A DNA stretch of 64,000 nt, from positions 2,261,501 to 2,325,500 of the forward strand of contig NZ_AP019400.1 of assembly GCF_004295585.1 (NCBI RefSeq), given 5' to 3'. Shown here one piece after another: positions 30,104 through 38,617 of the stretch. The notes below the pieces were generated by a model. The model had not been told where the DNA came from. It made no database searches and saw nothing but the letters and a program-made list of their open reading frames with translations. The stretch comes from Cohnella abietis. Its GTDB lineage: Bacteria; Bacillota; Bacilli; Paenibacillales; Paenibacillaceae. Position 1 is the stretch's first letter, and every line of letters starts with the position of its first letter. The translations under genes were made by a program, and so were the position numbers.

Positions 30104-30155
30104 AGAGGCTAACTTAAGGCAGCTGTAGCTGCTAAGAGAAAGCCTCTTCTTTTTG
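30104..30155 (+). terminator. Terminator between cotG and cotH
   Basis: Outer stem AGAGGCT/AGCCTCT followed by TCTTTTT; inner stem GCAGC/GCTGC. Confidence 0.7.
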
Positions 30156-30248
30156 TCTTGCCTCATAGACGAATGCCGTTTCCGCGAATGTCGGGGCTAC
30201 ATACGCTGATTTGACGATTCGATGCTGTACGAGGAAAGGCGGATTGAC

Positions 30249-31304
30249 ATGCTTCTACCTATCAGAAGGATTAGCGTTGACGAGACGAATTATGAAGCAT
30301 TAGAAAAGAACCTCTGGAACGATAAATACGTCTCCGCCAAAATGACAACTAACGGTAAACAAGTGAAGGTGTCGCTACGATATCGGGGTGGTCATAATCG
30401 GGGATACCCTAAGCGTTCCTATGAGGTAGTGCGGAAAAACCAAGCCTTTCATTATAATGCAGAGTTTGACGATCCTTCGATTGTTCGCAACGCGCTTTCG
30501 TTTGCCTTTTTTCCGATGATAGGGGTCGCTGCGCCAAGAACGAAGCATGTACAACTGATGATTAATGGCGAATCGTTAGGGGTGTATCACGAAATTGAAG
30601 GTGTTGAGAAATTGTTTTTCCGCAGGAGAAGTATTGGTGCATCTTCATTGTTCTACGCAGTAAATAATCAAGCTGATTTCGGTCTCTACGCTCCTGAAAC
30701 GAGTCAGCTGAAATCGTCGCTTCTAAAAGGTTATGAATACAGATTTGGGAATTTATCAGAGAAAACTAAGCTTAAAGCATTCATAAAGGGATTAAATACT
30801 TACAATGGCAAGCGAGGAGAGGCGTTCCTAAGCTCAAGTCTTGATGTAGACAATTATCTTCGTTGGCTGGCGGGTGCAGTGTTGACCGGGAACTATGACG
30901 GATTTGAGCAAAATTATGCTATTTACCGCAGCAGCAAAACAAGAAGGTTTCGAATGATTCCTTGGGATTATGAGGGGACTTGGGGGCGTAATTGCTACGG
31001 TAAGCTCGTCGATAGTGATTTGGTAAAAGTCACGGGATATAATTACTTGACGAGTAAGCTACTGGAATACCCGAGTTTCACAAGACGTTATAAAACTATT
31101 TTACAAAGTGCTTTGAACGGGCCATTCACGGAAAAAAAGTTAATGCCTATTGTGGAAGGGATGCTAAAGAAAGTATCCAGCTATGTTCGAGAAGACAGTA
31201 CGCGTCGATGGTCTTATGGGGATTTTCTTGGAGAGTCGAGTGTTATACGCCAGTATATTAAGGAAAGAAGGGCTATTATCAAAGCTGAAATCCTTCGCCT
31301 ATAG
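30249..31304 (+). CDS. cotH: Spore coat protein kinase CotH
   Basis: CotH is an atypical secretory-type protein kinase that phosphorylates coat proteins CotB and CotG. This 351-aa protein aligns along its length with B. subtilis CotH: YRGGHNRGYPKRSYEV, NAEFDDPSIVRNALSF, LGVYHEIEGVEKLFFRR, LRWLAGAVLTGNYDGFEQNYAIY and IPWDYEGTWGRN. The catalytic Asp of NYDGF (D217) and the metal-binding Asp of PWDY (D240) are both present; the residue after PWDY is Glu instead of Asp. I chose ATG 30249, which follows AAAGGCGG, giving the family N-terminus. It lies 180 bp from the CotG-like gene, with a terminator between. Confidence 0.93.
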   Translation: MLLPIRRISVDETNYEALEKNLWNDKYVSAKMTTNGKQVKVSLRYRGGHNRGYPKRSYEVVRKNQAFHYNAEFDDPSIVRNALSFAFFPMIGVAAPRTKHVQLMINGESLGVYHEIEGVEKLFFRRRSIGASSLFYAVNNQADFGLYAPETSQLKSSLLKGYEYRFGNLSEKTKLKAFIKGLNTYNGKRGEAFLSSSLDVDNYLRWLAGAVLTGNYDGFEQNYAIYRSSKTRRFRMIPWDYEGTWGRNCYGKLVDSDLVKVTGYNYLTSKLLEYPSFTRRYKTILQSALNGPFTEKKLMPIVEGMLKKVSSYVREDSTRRWSYGDFLGESSVIRQYIKERRAIIKAEILRL

Positions 31305-31382
31305 CGGGAACGTAAGTTCCTATAACCTTCCTGTCAGATCATCTTTCTGATATGATGGAAGGATAAGAAAGGCGGTTTGACA

Positions 31383-32705
31383 ATGGATTTATTCAGCTTT
31401 CGTGAGGGGACAGAGCCGCGGGCGCGGTTACTAGCAGATCGAATGCGTCCAGAGACGCTAGAGGAATATATCGGACAGGAGCACCTTATTGGTGAAGGGA
31501 AATTGCTGCGCCGGGCGATCGAAGGTGACGTGGTTTCCTCCATATTGCTTTTTGGTCCCCCAGGTTGTGGGAAAACAACTCTCGCGCATATTATATCGAA
31601 GCAAACGAAAGGCGACTTTGTCCGGTTAAATGCGGTCGATGCTACGGTGAAGGACGTCCGTGAAGTGATTGAGCAGGCGGAAAATAACAAGAGCATGTAT
31701 GGTCGTAAAACGATTCTTTTTCTAGATGAGGTACATCGCTTTAATAGTGCCCGCCAAGATGCGCTTCTTCCTGCTGTCGAGCGGGGGATTATCGTATTTA
31801 TCGGGGCGACAACAGAAAATCCTTTTCATTCCGTTAATGGAGCTTTGCTGTCACGTTCGACTTTGTTTCGACTAGAGCCGCTCGAGAAAGAGCATTCCAT
31901 GCTAGCTGTAAGAAGAGCACTAGCGGATTCTTCTAAGGGTCTTGGTTTTATGAAGCTGGAAGTAGATGAGGAAGCTTTGGAGCATATCGCATCTATGGCA
32001 AATGGAGATATACGTCGCGCCTTGACTGCCTTGGAGTTAGCTGCGGTGACGACTCCATCCGAGCTTGACGGTGCAGTACGAATTACACTTGATGTCGCGG
32101 TGGAATCTATTCGCCAGCCAACGGTTAAGGCAGATGAATCTACCCAGTACGATGTGCTATCAGCTTTTCATAAGAGCTTGAGAGGATCTAGCGATGCAGC
32201 TTTATTCTGGTTTCTGTATGCGGTTGAGAAGCTAGGGATGGATCCTATGGTGTTTCTAAGGCGCTTGACCGTTGCTTGTAGTGAAGATATCGGTTTGGCT
32301 AATCCTCAGGCTATGGTACAGGCTGTAAGTGCTATGGAGGCTTATCACCGGATTGGCTGGCCAGAATCCAAATATATCGTATCACAGGCTATTTTGTTTG
32401 CTGTGGAAAGTCCCAAATCCAATGCTATTGCCGTTACAATTGGGCGAATTATGGCGTCGTTCGATGCGATTAAATCGGCAGAGGTGCCATTTCATCTGAG
32501 GGATGCACACTACAGTGGTGCTCAGAAGCTAGGACATGTTGGTTACCAATATCCGCATGATTTTCCAGGTCATTATGTAGAACAGAATTATTTGCCGGAC
32601 AAGCTTGCTTCTAAAGTGTTTTACGAAGCTACTGCACAGGGAATGGAAGATAAAATACGTCAGAATCAATCTAAACGCAGAGAAAAACGATCGGGAAAAC
32701 TTTAA
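31383..32705 (+). CDS. rarA: Replication-associated recombination protein RarA
   Basis: AAA+ ATPase related to RuvB and clamp loaders, acting at stalled forks. About 440 aa. Visible: LADRMRPETLEEYIGQEHLIG, Walker A FGPPGCGKTTL (near residue 57), Walker B ILFLDEVHRFN (near 113), sensor GATTENPFHSVN, and the C-terminal tetramerisation domain ending GHYVEQNYLPDKLASKVFY. ATG 31383 has AAAGGCGG 9 nt upstream; an in-frame TTG at 31377 is less likely. In B. subtilis rarA (yrvN) follows tcdA; here a coat cluster has come between them. Confidence 0.95.
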   Translation: MDLFSFREGTEPRARLLADRMRPETLEEYIGQEHLIGEGKLLRRAIEGDVVSSILLFGPPGCGKTTLAHIISKQTKGDFVRLNAVDATVKDVREVIEQAENNKSMYGRKTILFLDEVHRFNSARQDALLPAVERGIIVFIGATTENPFHSVNGALLSRSTLFRLEPLEKEHSMLAVRRALADSSKGLGFMKLEVDEEALEHIASMANGDIRRALTALELAAVTTPSELDGAVRITLDVAVESIRQPTVKADESTQYDVLSAFHKSLRGSSDAALFWFLYAVEKLGMDPMVFLRRLTVACSEDIGLANPQAMVQAVSAMEAYHRIGWPESKYIVSQAILFAVESPKSNAIAVTIGRIMASFDAIKSAEVPFHLRDAHYSGAQKLGHVGYQYPHDFPGHYVEQNYLPDKLASKVFYEATAQGMEDKIRQNQSKRREKRSGKL

Positions 32706-32931
32706 AATGAGTCAATTTATTATGAAAAATCAGTAAAATCGTTAGATTCGGGGATATATAGCCTTTTCGTTCGAAAAATCGGCATAGGTGGCAGGCTCAA
32801 GCGAATAGAGATGGGTACTACGGCGAATTACGCAGTCAGTCGCTGTTTGACGGACTGCCTCAAACCGTCTAAGCTATATAAAAGCCTTATATCTAGCTAT
32901 TCTGAATTATTGTAAGTATCTTTCAAAATAT

Positions 32932-32980
32932 AAAGGAGGTGTACCTATCCTCTCTAATCGGTGAGGATAGGGAATATTTG
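32932..32980 (+). promoter_or_regulatory. Strong Shine-Dalgarno separated from a TTG start by a hairpin
   Basis: AAAGGAGGT (32932-32940) has no start codon at normal distance. A perfect 9-bp stem CCTATCCTC/GAGGATAGG (32944-32952 with 32963-32971) lies between it and TTG 32978. With the stem folded, 9 unpaired nt separate the site from TTG. The rest of the 233-bp gap after rarA shows imperfect inverted repeats (AGCTATATAA/TTATATCTAGCT) and no known riboswitch. Confidence 0.5.
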
Positions 32981-34315
32981 GACGGTGACCCCTTTCCATT
33001 AAGCGTGGACTTGGTCCTAATTTTTATCTTGGTGTTTCTGAACGGCTTCTTTGTGGCCGCAGAATTTGCCATGGTTAAGGTACGTGGCTCAAGAATTGAT
33101 ACATTGGTGCAAGAAGGGCACAAGAAAGCTAAGGTCGCTTCTCATCTAATGGACCATCTTGATGCTTATTTATCGGCCTGTCAGCTTGGAATTACTCTTG
33201 CTTCTCTCGGCCTTGGTTGGATCGGTGAACCAGCGATCGCAAGAATGCTGGAGCCTCTTTTCGTATCCATGAACCTAAGCAGCAGTTTCGTTCATCCTGC
33301 ATCTTTCATTATCGGCTTTACATTTATTACGGTGCTGCATATTGTGCTTGGAGAATTGATGCCCAAGTCCGTTGCAATCCGCAAAGCTGAGATGGTTACG
33401 CTTTGGACAGCGACTCCGCTTATCTTTTTCCGTAGGGTGATGAGTCCTTTTATATGGGCGCTTAATGGAATAGCTGGTTTATTGCTTAAGCCCTTCGGAA
33501 TCGATACCTCAGAAGTTTCATCCTCTGCTCATACGGAGGAGGAGATAAGGATACTTGTTAAAGAGAGTCATAAGAGCGGGTTGATCGATAAGACCGAATT
33601 AACGCTAATGGACAATATTTTTGAATTTGTGGAAACGAATGCTCGCGAAATTATGATTCCACGGACAGATATGAGCTGCTTGTACGGTAACTTATCTTTT
33701 GAAGAAAACAAAGCCATGGCCCTTAGGGAAATGCACACTCGATATCCTGTATGCGAGAAGGATAAGGATAACATTATCGGATTTGTTCATATTAAGGACT
33801 TATTGAAAGTATCTGATCATTCGATTCATGATATACGTGATGTTATGCGTCCAATAACAACGATACCCGAGAGCATGCCGATTAGTACGCTTCTTAAGCT
33901 CATGCAGAAGAGGAAATCGCAAATCGCGATACTTATCGATGAGTATGGCGGAACTTCAGGGTTAGTCACATTGGAAGATATTATGGAAGAAATTGTTGGA
34001 GAAATTCAAGATGAGTTTGACGAAGAACGCCCTGATCTAGAGCAGCAGGATGAAAGCACTTATTCCATTAATGGTATGATGCTCATTGAGGAAGTTAATA
34101 GCTATTTCGGACTGGATATTTCCACGGACGATTATGATACGATTGGCGGCTGGGTCTATTCCCAGATTGAGAATCCACCAACGAAGAGCCAGTTTGTTGA
34201 ATCAGTTGATGGCTACCGGTTTACAATTGAAGAGACGGACCATATGCGGATTTCAAGGATAACTGTATCACGGGCAGGTAATTCTCGGTGGGAGTTACAG
34301 GCTGAGACAGGTTAA
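32978..34315 (+). CDS. CNNM/HlyC-CorC family transporter (hemolysin family)
   Basis: About 445 aa: an N-terminal DUF21/CNNM membrane domain of 3-4 helices (LVLIFILVFLNGFFVAAEFAMVKVRGSRID; GITLASLGLGWIGEPAIARM; IVLGELMPKSVAIRKAE), a tandem CBS pair (about 210-330, with IMIPRTDM and IDEYGGTSGLVTLEDIMEEIVGEI), and a C-terminal CorC_HlyC domain. Related proteins are linked to Mg2+ or Co2+ efflux and to magnesium homeostasis. Start is uncertain: GTG 32939 overlaps the ribosome-binding site; TTG 32978 gives the usual family N-terminus and is favoured. Monocistronic, with a terminator after it. Confidence 0.9.
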   Translation: MDGDPFPLSVDLVLIFILVFLNGFFVAAEFAMVKVRGSRIDTLVQEGHKKAKVASHLMDHLDAYLSACQLGITLASLGLGWIGEPAIARMLEPLFVSMNLSSSFVHPASFIIGFTFITVLHIVLGELMPKSVAIRKAEMVTLWTATPLIFFRRVMSPFIWALNGIAGLLLKPFGIDTSEVSSSAHTEEEIRILVKESHKSGLIDKTELTLMDNIFEFVETNAREIMIPRTDMSCLYGNLSFEENKAMALREMHTRYPVCEKDKDNIIGFVHIKDLLKVSDHSIHDIRDVMRPITTIPESMPISTLLKLMQKRKSQIAILIDEYGGTSGLVTLEDIMEEIVGEIQDEFDEERPDLEQQDESTYSINGMMLIEEVNSYFGLDISTDDYDTIGGWVYSQIENPPTKSQFVESVDGYRFTIEETDHMRISRITVSRAGNSRWELQAETG

Positions 34316-34320
34316 AGCGA

Positions 34321-34366
34321 ATAAGGTTGTATGGGATGCAAATCCTATACAACCTTATTTTTTTGT
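34321..34366 (+). terminator. Intrinsic terminator
   Basis: Stem ATAAGGTTGTATGGGAT/ATCCTATACAACCTTAT (one mismatch) followed by seven T residues. Confidence 0.9.
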
Positions 34367-34420
34367 GGGCGGAAGATGGGGGAGGACGCGCTAGGTACTT
34401 TATCTCCCAGCAATGTGGGA

Positions 34421-35587
34421 CTATGCTGCGCGACGAAGATGAGTGAACAAGAAGCCGCAGGCACCGACTAGTGCGAATAGGGCGCCGGTACGGAAGACGT
34501 AGGCGAGGCCCATCGCATCATAGAGGTAACCGCCGAGGGTACCGGCGATTAGACCTGCTAAGCCTGACCAGACGACGGCAAACACGGCTTGGCTGGACGA
34601 GCGGTATTCATCCGGGATTAGCACTTGCAGATAGCGCAAAGCCGTTATATAGAAGATGGCAAAGGTGAGAGCGTGCATCATTTGTAAGCATGCCATCATC
34701 CAAGGCTCGTTCGCGAAGCTGAGCAGCACTAATCGAATAACATACATAAAGCTTGCCATTGCCAGCAATGGCAGCTCTTTAAAGCGATGTCCATACTTGG
34801 CCAGCAAGAAAAACATCGGTATTTCACTAACAGCGGAAGCTAGAGAAGCATAACCGATAATCGAGTCGTCTGCACCGATTTCTCTCATGGCAACAGCCAG
34901 AAACCCCTCATTCATCCGATGTCCCACCGACACGATCATAATAAAGATGAAGAAAAGGACTGTTTCTTTTTTACGGAGCAAAATCAACAAGCCCTTAAAT
35001 TCAAATTTCTTCAAGGTAGCTTGGAAATCACTAATAAAAAGAGAGAAGACCAACGAAGCTCCGATTGTACATAGGGCGAGTATGATAGTTAGATCGGAGC
35101 CGTATATTTTGAGCAAATAGCCGAAGGCGACAGCACTAAGCGCATAACCGAGAGAGCCGAACATTCGAATCGTCGGGAAGCTAAGCTTCATTTTGTCAGC
35201 AGCAAGTAACGATACACTATCGAGCATGGAATTGATCGGAGTTTGGAACAGGTAGAAAAACGCCATAATTCCAGCCATGAAGCCGAATTCCTTCTGGGGT
35301 AGCAGCAACGCTAACGCTAAAATTTGAATGACGTAAAGCAAGTTAAGGATGCGGCGCAGATTCTTAGTCCGGTCGCTTATAACACCAACAGCTATATTGG
35401 AAACGATAGATAATAATGGCCCGATGGAATAGATAGCTCCGATTTGAAGCTTGGTAAATCCAAGTGACTCAAAATAAAGCGGGAAGTAGGAGACGAGTAG
35501 TACCATTGTAGAATAGTTGACAAACTGCATAGCACGAAGAATGAAAAGCTGATTTTTATAAGTTTGAACGTGTTCCACCGCAGGCAT
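34421..35587 (-). CDS. MFS transporter (MFS_1-like, 12 TM)
   Basis: A 388-aa permease with 12 hydrophobic segments. The N-terminus (RAMQFVNYSTMVLLVSYFPLYFESLGFTKLQIGAIYSIGPLLSIVSNIAVGVISDRTKN) has the loop 2-3 MFS motif GVISDR. It resembles the LacY/nucleoside-permease-like MFS_1_like group, but the substrate cannot be told. Lies downstream of the 35615 membrane gene on the same strand with a 27-bp gap, so probably co-transcribed. Confidence 0.85.
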   Translation of the reverse strand: MPAVEHVQTYKNQLFILRAMQFVNYSTMVLLVSYFPLYFESLGFTKLQIGAIYSIGPLLSIVSNIAVGVISDRTKNLRRILNLLYVIQILALALLLPQKEFGFMAGIMAFFYLFQTPINSMLDSVSLLAADKMKLSFPTIRMFGSLGYALSAVAFGYLLKIYGSDLTIILALCTIGASLVFSLFISDFQATLKKFEFKGLLILLRKKETVLFFIFIMIVSVGHRMNEGFLAVAMREIGADDSIIGYASLASAVSEIPMFFLLAKYGHRFKELPLLAMASFMYVIRLVLLSFANEPWMMACLQMMHALTFAIFYITALRYLQVLIPDEYRSSSQAVFAVVWSGLAGLIAGTLGGYLYDAMGLAYVFRTGALFALVGACGFLFTHLRRAA

Positions 35588-35614
35588 CTCCTGTTCTTGA
35601 AGCTTTTCTATATG

Positions 35615-36913
35615 TTAGCTAACGGATCGATGAGTACGCCTAAATATCCAAGCCAGGAAAACCAATTCTGCGATTAATCCTCCCGATTGAGCTAAGGAAC
35701 CAAGCACGCCACTCCAACTCGGCAATAACAATACAAGAAGGACAATGAGAATTGCCGTTACAATAGCATTGGCGATTTGCGAACCAAACATGAGCTTCGT
35801 TTCCCCGTGAGCCATAACAATACCGTTTAAGGTATCGAGCCAAGGGAACACGAGCACGAACGGGAAAAACCCTCTCAAAGCATGAATACAGGCTTGAAGC
35901 AGCTCACCTTTAACCCCGAGCACATGTGAGAACATCCATGAACCGATAGGTGTATAAGCCAACAAAATCATAAGTAATGGAGGAATGAATCCAAGCGTTA
36001 ACGTAAATCTACGAACAAGATCAGGATGAGACCTTACGAAGAGCAAGGCAATCTGGTGGAAGTACGTAAAGAAACCAAGGATAAGATTCATTAGGCTACC
36101 CGCCACCGCAAAGGATGCCACCGCAAGAGTCCCTCTATGAGTCGTTCCCAGAAGTGCGTTCAATATCGGCAATAGCCATACGACAATAAGAGTTGAATAC
36201 AGCAGCGGGCTGTAAAATTTCTGTACCTGTTTAGGCTGTGTAATCTCACAAGCCTCGTCCTTGAGTGGCATTTCTTTAAGTAGTCTATTGGCTTCCCAGT
36301 AGCTAATGGCGGCTTCAATCATCATGCCGAATACAAAAATAGTTGTCCCTTGCAGAGCACTGGTTACACCAATATGTAGAAAATATTGGGATAAGAGAAA
36401 CATTCCCCCGAGTCGAAATATCATCGCGATCATTAGCCAGCGAGTTCTCATTTTATAAATGATAACCCCTTGATATAAGCAGCGTACTCCGGAAAATACA
36501 GATAAGAACATTAATGCGTAATAAGCATGAATAGCCTCCCGCTCAACAACGGGATCAGCACCGTAAGCGCCTCCGAATATCCAATGTCCAAGCGGAGTAT
36601 AAGCAATTAGTGCCCCGAATACGAGTGAAGCTCCGAATACATAATAGCTTACGTGTTTTACAGCCTTGAAGGAGATTCGATCTCGAACTAAGGCGGAGCA
36701 GGTCTGGCGGAACAGGACCGCAGGCTTTTCCGATACGATAAGTAAGCTCATAGCAAGCGCATAGCCGGCAAGAATGATTTCCGGGTTGCTAGATCTTGCC
36801 AAAGTGCCGTTAATAATGACATGAGACATGTTAATTAATAGAACCGAAATGCCCATCGGAATGAAAAACAGGAAAAGCCGTCTCATTGAGACCGGCTCAG
36901 TAGCTTTTGACAT
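35615..36913 (-). CDS. MATE/ANKH-like multi-span membrane protein
   Basis: 432 aa with about 12 hydrophobic helices (RRLFLFFIPMGISVLLINMSHVIINGTLAR; SLLIVSEKPAVLFRQTCSALVRDR). The pattern fits the MOP superfamily, near proteins annotated as 'multi antimicrobial extrusion protein MatE' in Paenibacillus and to the ANKH family. The SEKPAVLFRQTCSALV segment is a good marker of this group. Substrate unknown. Divergent from the gene at 37136. Confidence 0.65.
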   Translation of the reverse strand: MSKATEPVSMRRLFLFFIPMGISVLLINMSHVIINGTLARSSNPEIILAGYALAMSLLIVSEKPAVLFRQTCSALVRDRISFKAVKHVSYYVFGASLVFGALIAYTPLGHWIFGGAYGADPVVEREAIHAYYALMFLSVFSGVRCLYQGVIIYKMRTRWLMIAMIFRLGGMFLLSQYFLHIGVTSALQGTTIFVFGMMIEAAISYWEANRLLKEMPLKDEACEITQPKQVQKFYSPLLYSTLIVVWLLPILNALLGTTHRGTLAVASFAVAGSLMNLILGFFTYFHQIALLFVRSHPDLVRRFTLTLGFIPPLLMILLAYTPIGSWMFSHVLGVKGELLQACIHALRGFFPFVLVFPWLDTLNGIVMAHGETKLMFGSQIANAIVTAILIVLLVLLLPSWSGVLGSLAQSGGLIAELVFLAWIFRRTHRSVS

Positions 36914-37135
36914 GATAACTCCCTTTAGAACGTAGTAAATTGCATTTTTATGTCGCTGTTTATTAAGATAGGTAGTATTATATCAGATTTTGAAAGGAAA
37001 TCGGGGAAGGATTTTGGATAGGCGTGCTGCTAGACAGCTGCCAGACATTTGTGCTGGATTTCAACGGTGTGAAATGATAAATTAAAGAATAATGCTTTTT
37101 GATAGGCTCTAAGGCTGAAGATTGGGTGAAAAACG

Positions 37136-37480
37136 ATGCGGATAAATTCAAGGTGGCTTGACAGCCAGTTCGAATATAGCGCAAGACATGGGATTTCAAT
37201 TCCTTGCTTAAGCACGGATTGGGATGAGCTAAATCTTGAGCATCAGACTGCCATACTAGCTAAATGGGAAATGATTCGCGGCAATATTCCGGATCATATT
37301 ATGCGTTTCGAAGCAATAATTAGACTCAAGCAGCAGCAGCTGTTTGAAGAGGATGATTTCGCTCAATCGTGCCTAATCAATGGAGACATCGCGGATCTGG
37401 CCAGCCGGATTAACGATCTCAATATTTGGTTCCGCACACAGCAGGATTTAGATAGCGATTCTAAAAGGCATAGCGGTTAG
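37136..37480 (+). CDS. Conserved hypothetical protein
   Basis: 114 aa, soluble, mostly helical, with no family that I can name. Conserved-looking core: LEHQTAILAKWEMIRGNIPDHIMRFEAIIRLKQQQLFEEDDFAQSCLINGDIADLASRINDLNIWFRTQQ. The ribosome-binding site before the ATG is weak. It lies 23 bp before the YtpB-type terpene synthase gene and may be co-transcribed. An accessory role in that pathway is possible but unsupported beyond position. Confidence 0.65.
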   Translation: MRINSRWLDSQFEYSARHGISIPCLSTDWDELNLEHQTAILAKWEMIRGNIPDHIMRFEAIIRLKQQQLFEEDDFAQSCLINGDIADLASRINDLNIWFRTQQDLDSDSKRHSG

Positions 37481-37503
37481 AGCATAGCGGAGGACCCAAA
37501 GCA

Positions 37504-38583
37504 ATGAATAACAGATCCCTATTGGTAGGCCGTTCCCCTAGTGGAGCGATTTCATTGATGAAAAGAGTCTATAAGTACATTTTGCCGGAGGTTCGCGCAG
37601 AACTGGGACGATGGCGATCAGTAGCCAATCACATTCCTGATTTAGAGCTACGCAAGCAAGCGTTAGACAGTATGAATACGAAGCAATTTCATTGCGAGGG
37701 TGGAGGCGTATATGCTGCCGCCAATCTGGAGCAAAGGCATGTTCTGATTCCGCTTATCGTAGCCTTGCAGACCATTAGCGATTATTTAGATAATTTGTGT
37801 GACCGAAGCACCTCCTTGGATCCGAAAGATTTTCGGCTCTTACATCAAAGTATGTTAGACGCAGTTACACCTGAGGCGCGGACCCAGAATTATTATGCCT
37901 TTCGCGAAGAACAAGACGATGGTGGTTATTTAGAGGCGTTGGTCATGCAATGCCGAGCATCAATTGCTAAGCTGCCCACCTATCGCCATGTGCAGAAGCA
38001 TGTGACAGAGCTAGTTCAGCTTTATGTAGATTTGCAGGTTTACAAGCATATTTCCCATTCGCAACGTGAAAAAGAGCTGTTGAACTGGTGGGATAAACAT
38101 TCTTCTCATTATCCGCAGCTGAAATGGAATGAATTTGCTGCAGCTACGGGCTCAACTCTAGGGATGTTTATGCTATTCTTGGCTGCCAGCGACCCATTGC
38201 TGGAGGAGGATCAGGCTGCGGCAATCAAAGCTAATTATTTCCCATCGATATGCGGCTTGCATATCCTTCTCGATTACTTGATAGATCAGGCGGAAGATCA
38301 AGCGGGCGGAGATCTAAATTTCTGCAGCTACTATGATGATCAACAAATGCTCAATGATCGTATGAGACAATTGGTTCAAGCCGCTAGAAAATCTGCTGAC
38401 GAGCTACCCTTTGGACATTTTCATCGGATGATTGTAGAAGGGCTTGTAGCTTTGTATTTATCAGATCCGAAGGTAAAGGACCAGGCTGATGTCCGCAAGA
38501 CGGCAAAGCTGTTGATGAAGGGCAGTCCTTGGACTAGAGTGTTTTTCTGGCTAAATAGCCATTGGATAAGGAAGGCCATGTGA
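37504..38583 (+). CDS. ytpB: Tetraprenyl-beta-curcumene synthase (YtpB, DUF2600)
   Basis: YtpB-type enzymes are large-substrate terpene synthases that cyclise C35 prenyl diphosphate to tetraprenyl-beta-curcumene, the precursor of sesquarterpenes (sporulenes) in spore formers. The 359-aa protein shows the DUF2600 pattern: GGGVYAAAN, LQTISDYLDNLCDRS (an Asp-rich motif near residue 95-105), NYYAFREEQDDGGYLEALV, and LHILLDYLIDQAEDQAGGDLNFCSYY (near residue 255). GGAGG lies 9 nt before the ATG. pfkA follows after 34 bp. Confidence 0.88.
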   Translation: MNNRSLLVGRSPSGAISLMKRVYKYILPEVRAELGRWRSVANHIPDLELRKQALDSMNTKQFHCEGGGVYAAANLEQRHVLIPLIVALQTISDYLDNLCDRSTSLDPKDFRLLHQSMLDAVTPEARTQNYYAFREEQDDGGYLEALVMQCRASIAKLPTYRHVQKHVTELVQLYVDLQVYKHISHSQREKELLNWWDKHSSHYPQLKWNEFAAATGSTLGMFMLFLAASDPLLEEDQAAAIKANYFPSICGLHILLDYLIDQAEDQAGGDLNFCSYYDDQQMLNDRMRQLVQAARKSADELPFGHFHRMIVEGLVALYLSDPKVKDQADVRKTAKLLMKGSPWTRVFFWLNSHWIRKAM

Positions 38584-38617
38584 TTAAGGGCAAGGACACA
38601 TTAGGGAGGCATTGGAT

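Noticed and set aside
29695-30166. Val/Asp/Ala-rich and Pro/Leu/Arg-rich frames over the CotG-like gene
   Set aside because: Shadows of the 24-bp repeats; only the frame at 29532 has a GGAGGTG site and a non-repeat N-terminus.
32706-32931. Mn (yybP-ykoY) or Mg (M-box) riboswitch before the CNNM gene
   Set aside because: I looked for the conserved cores of both and did not find them.
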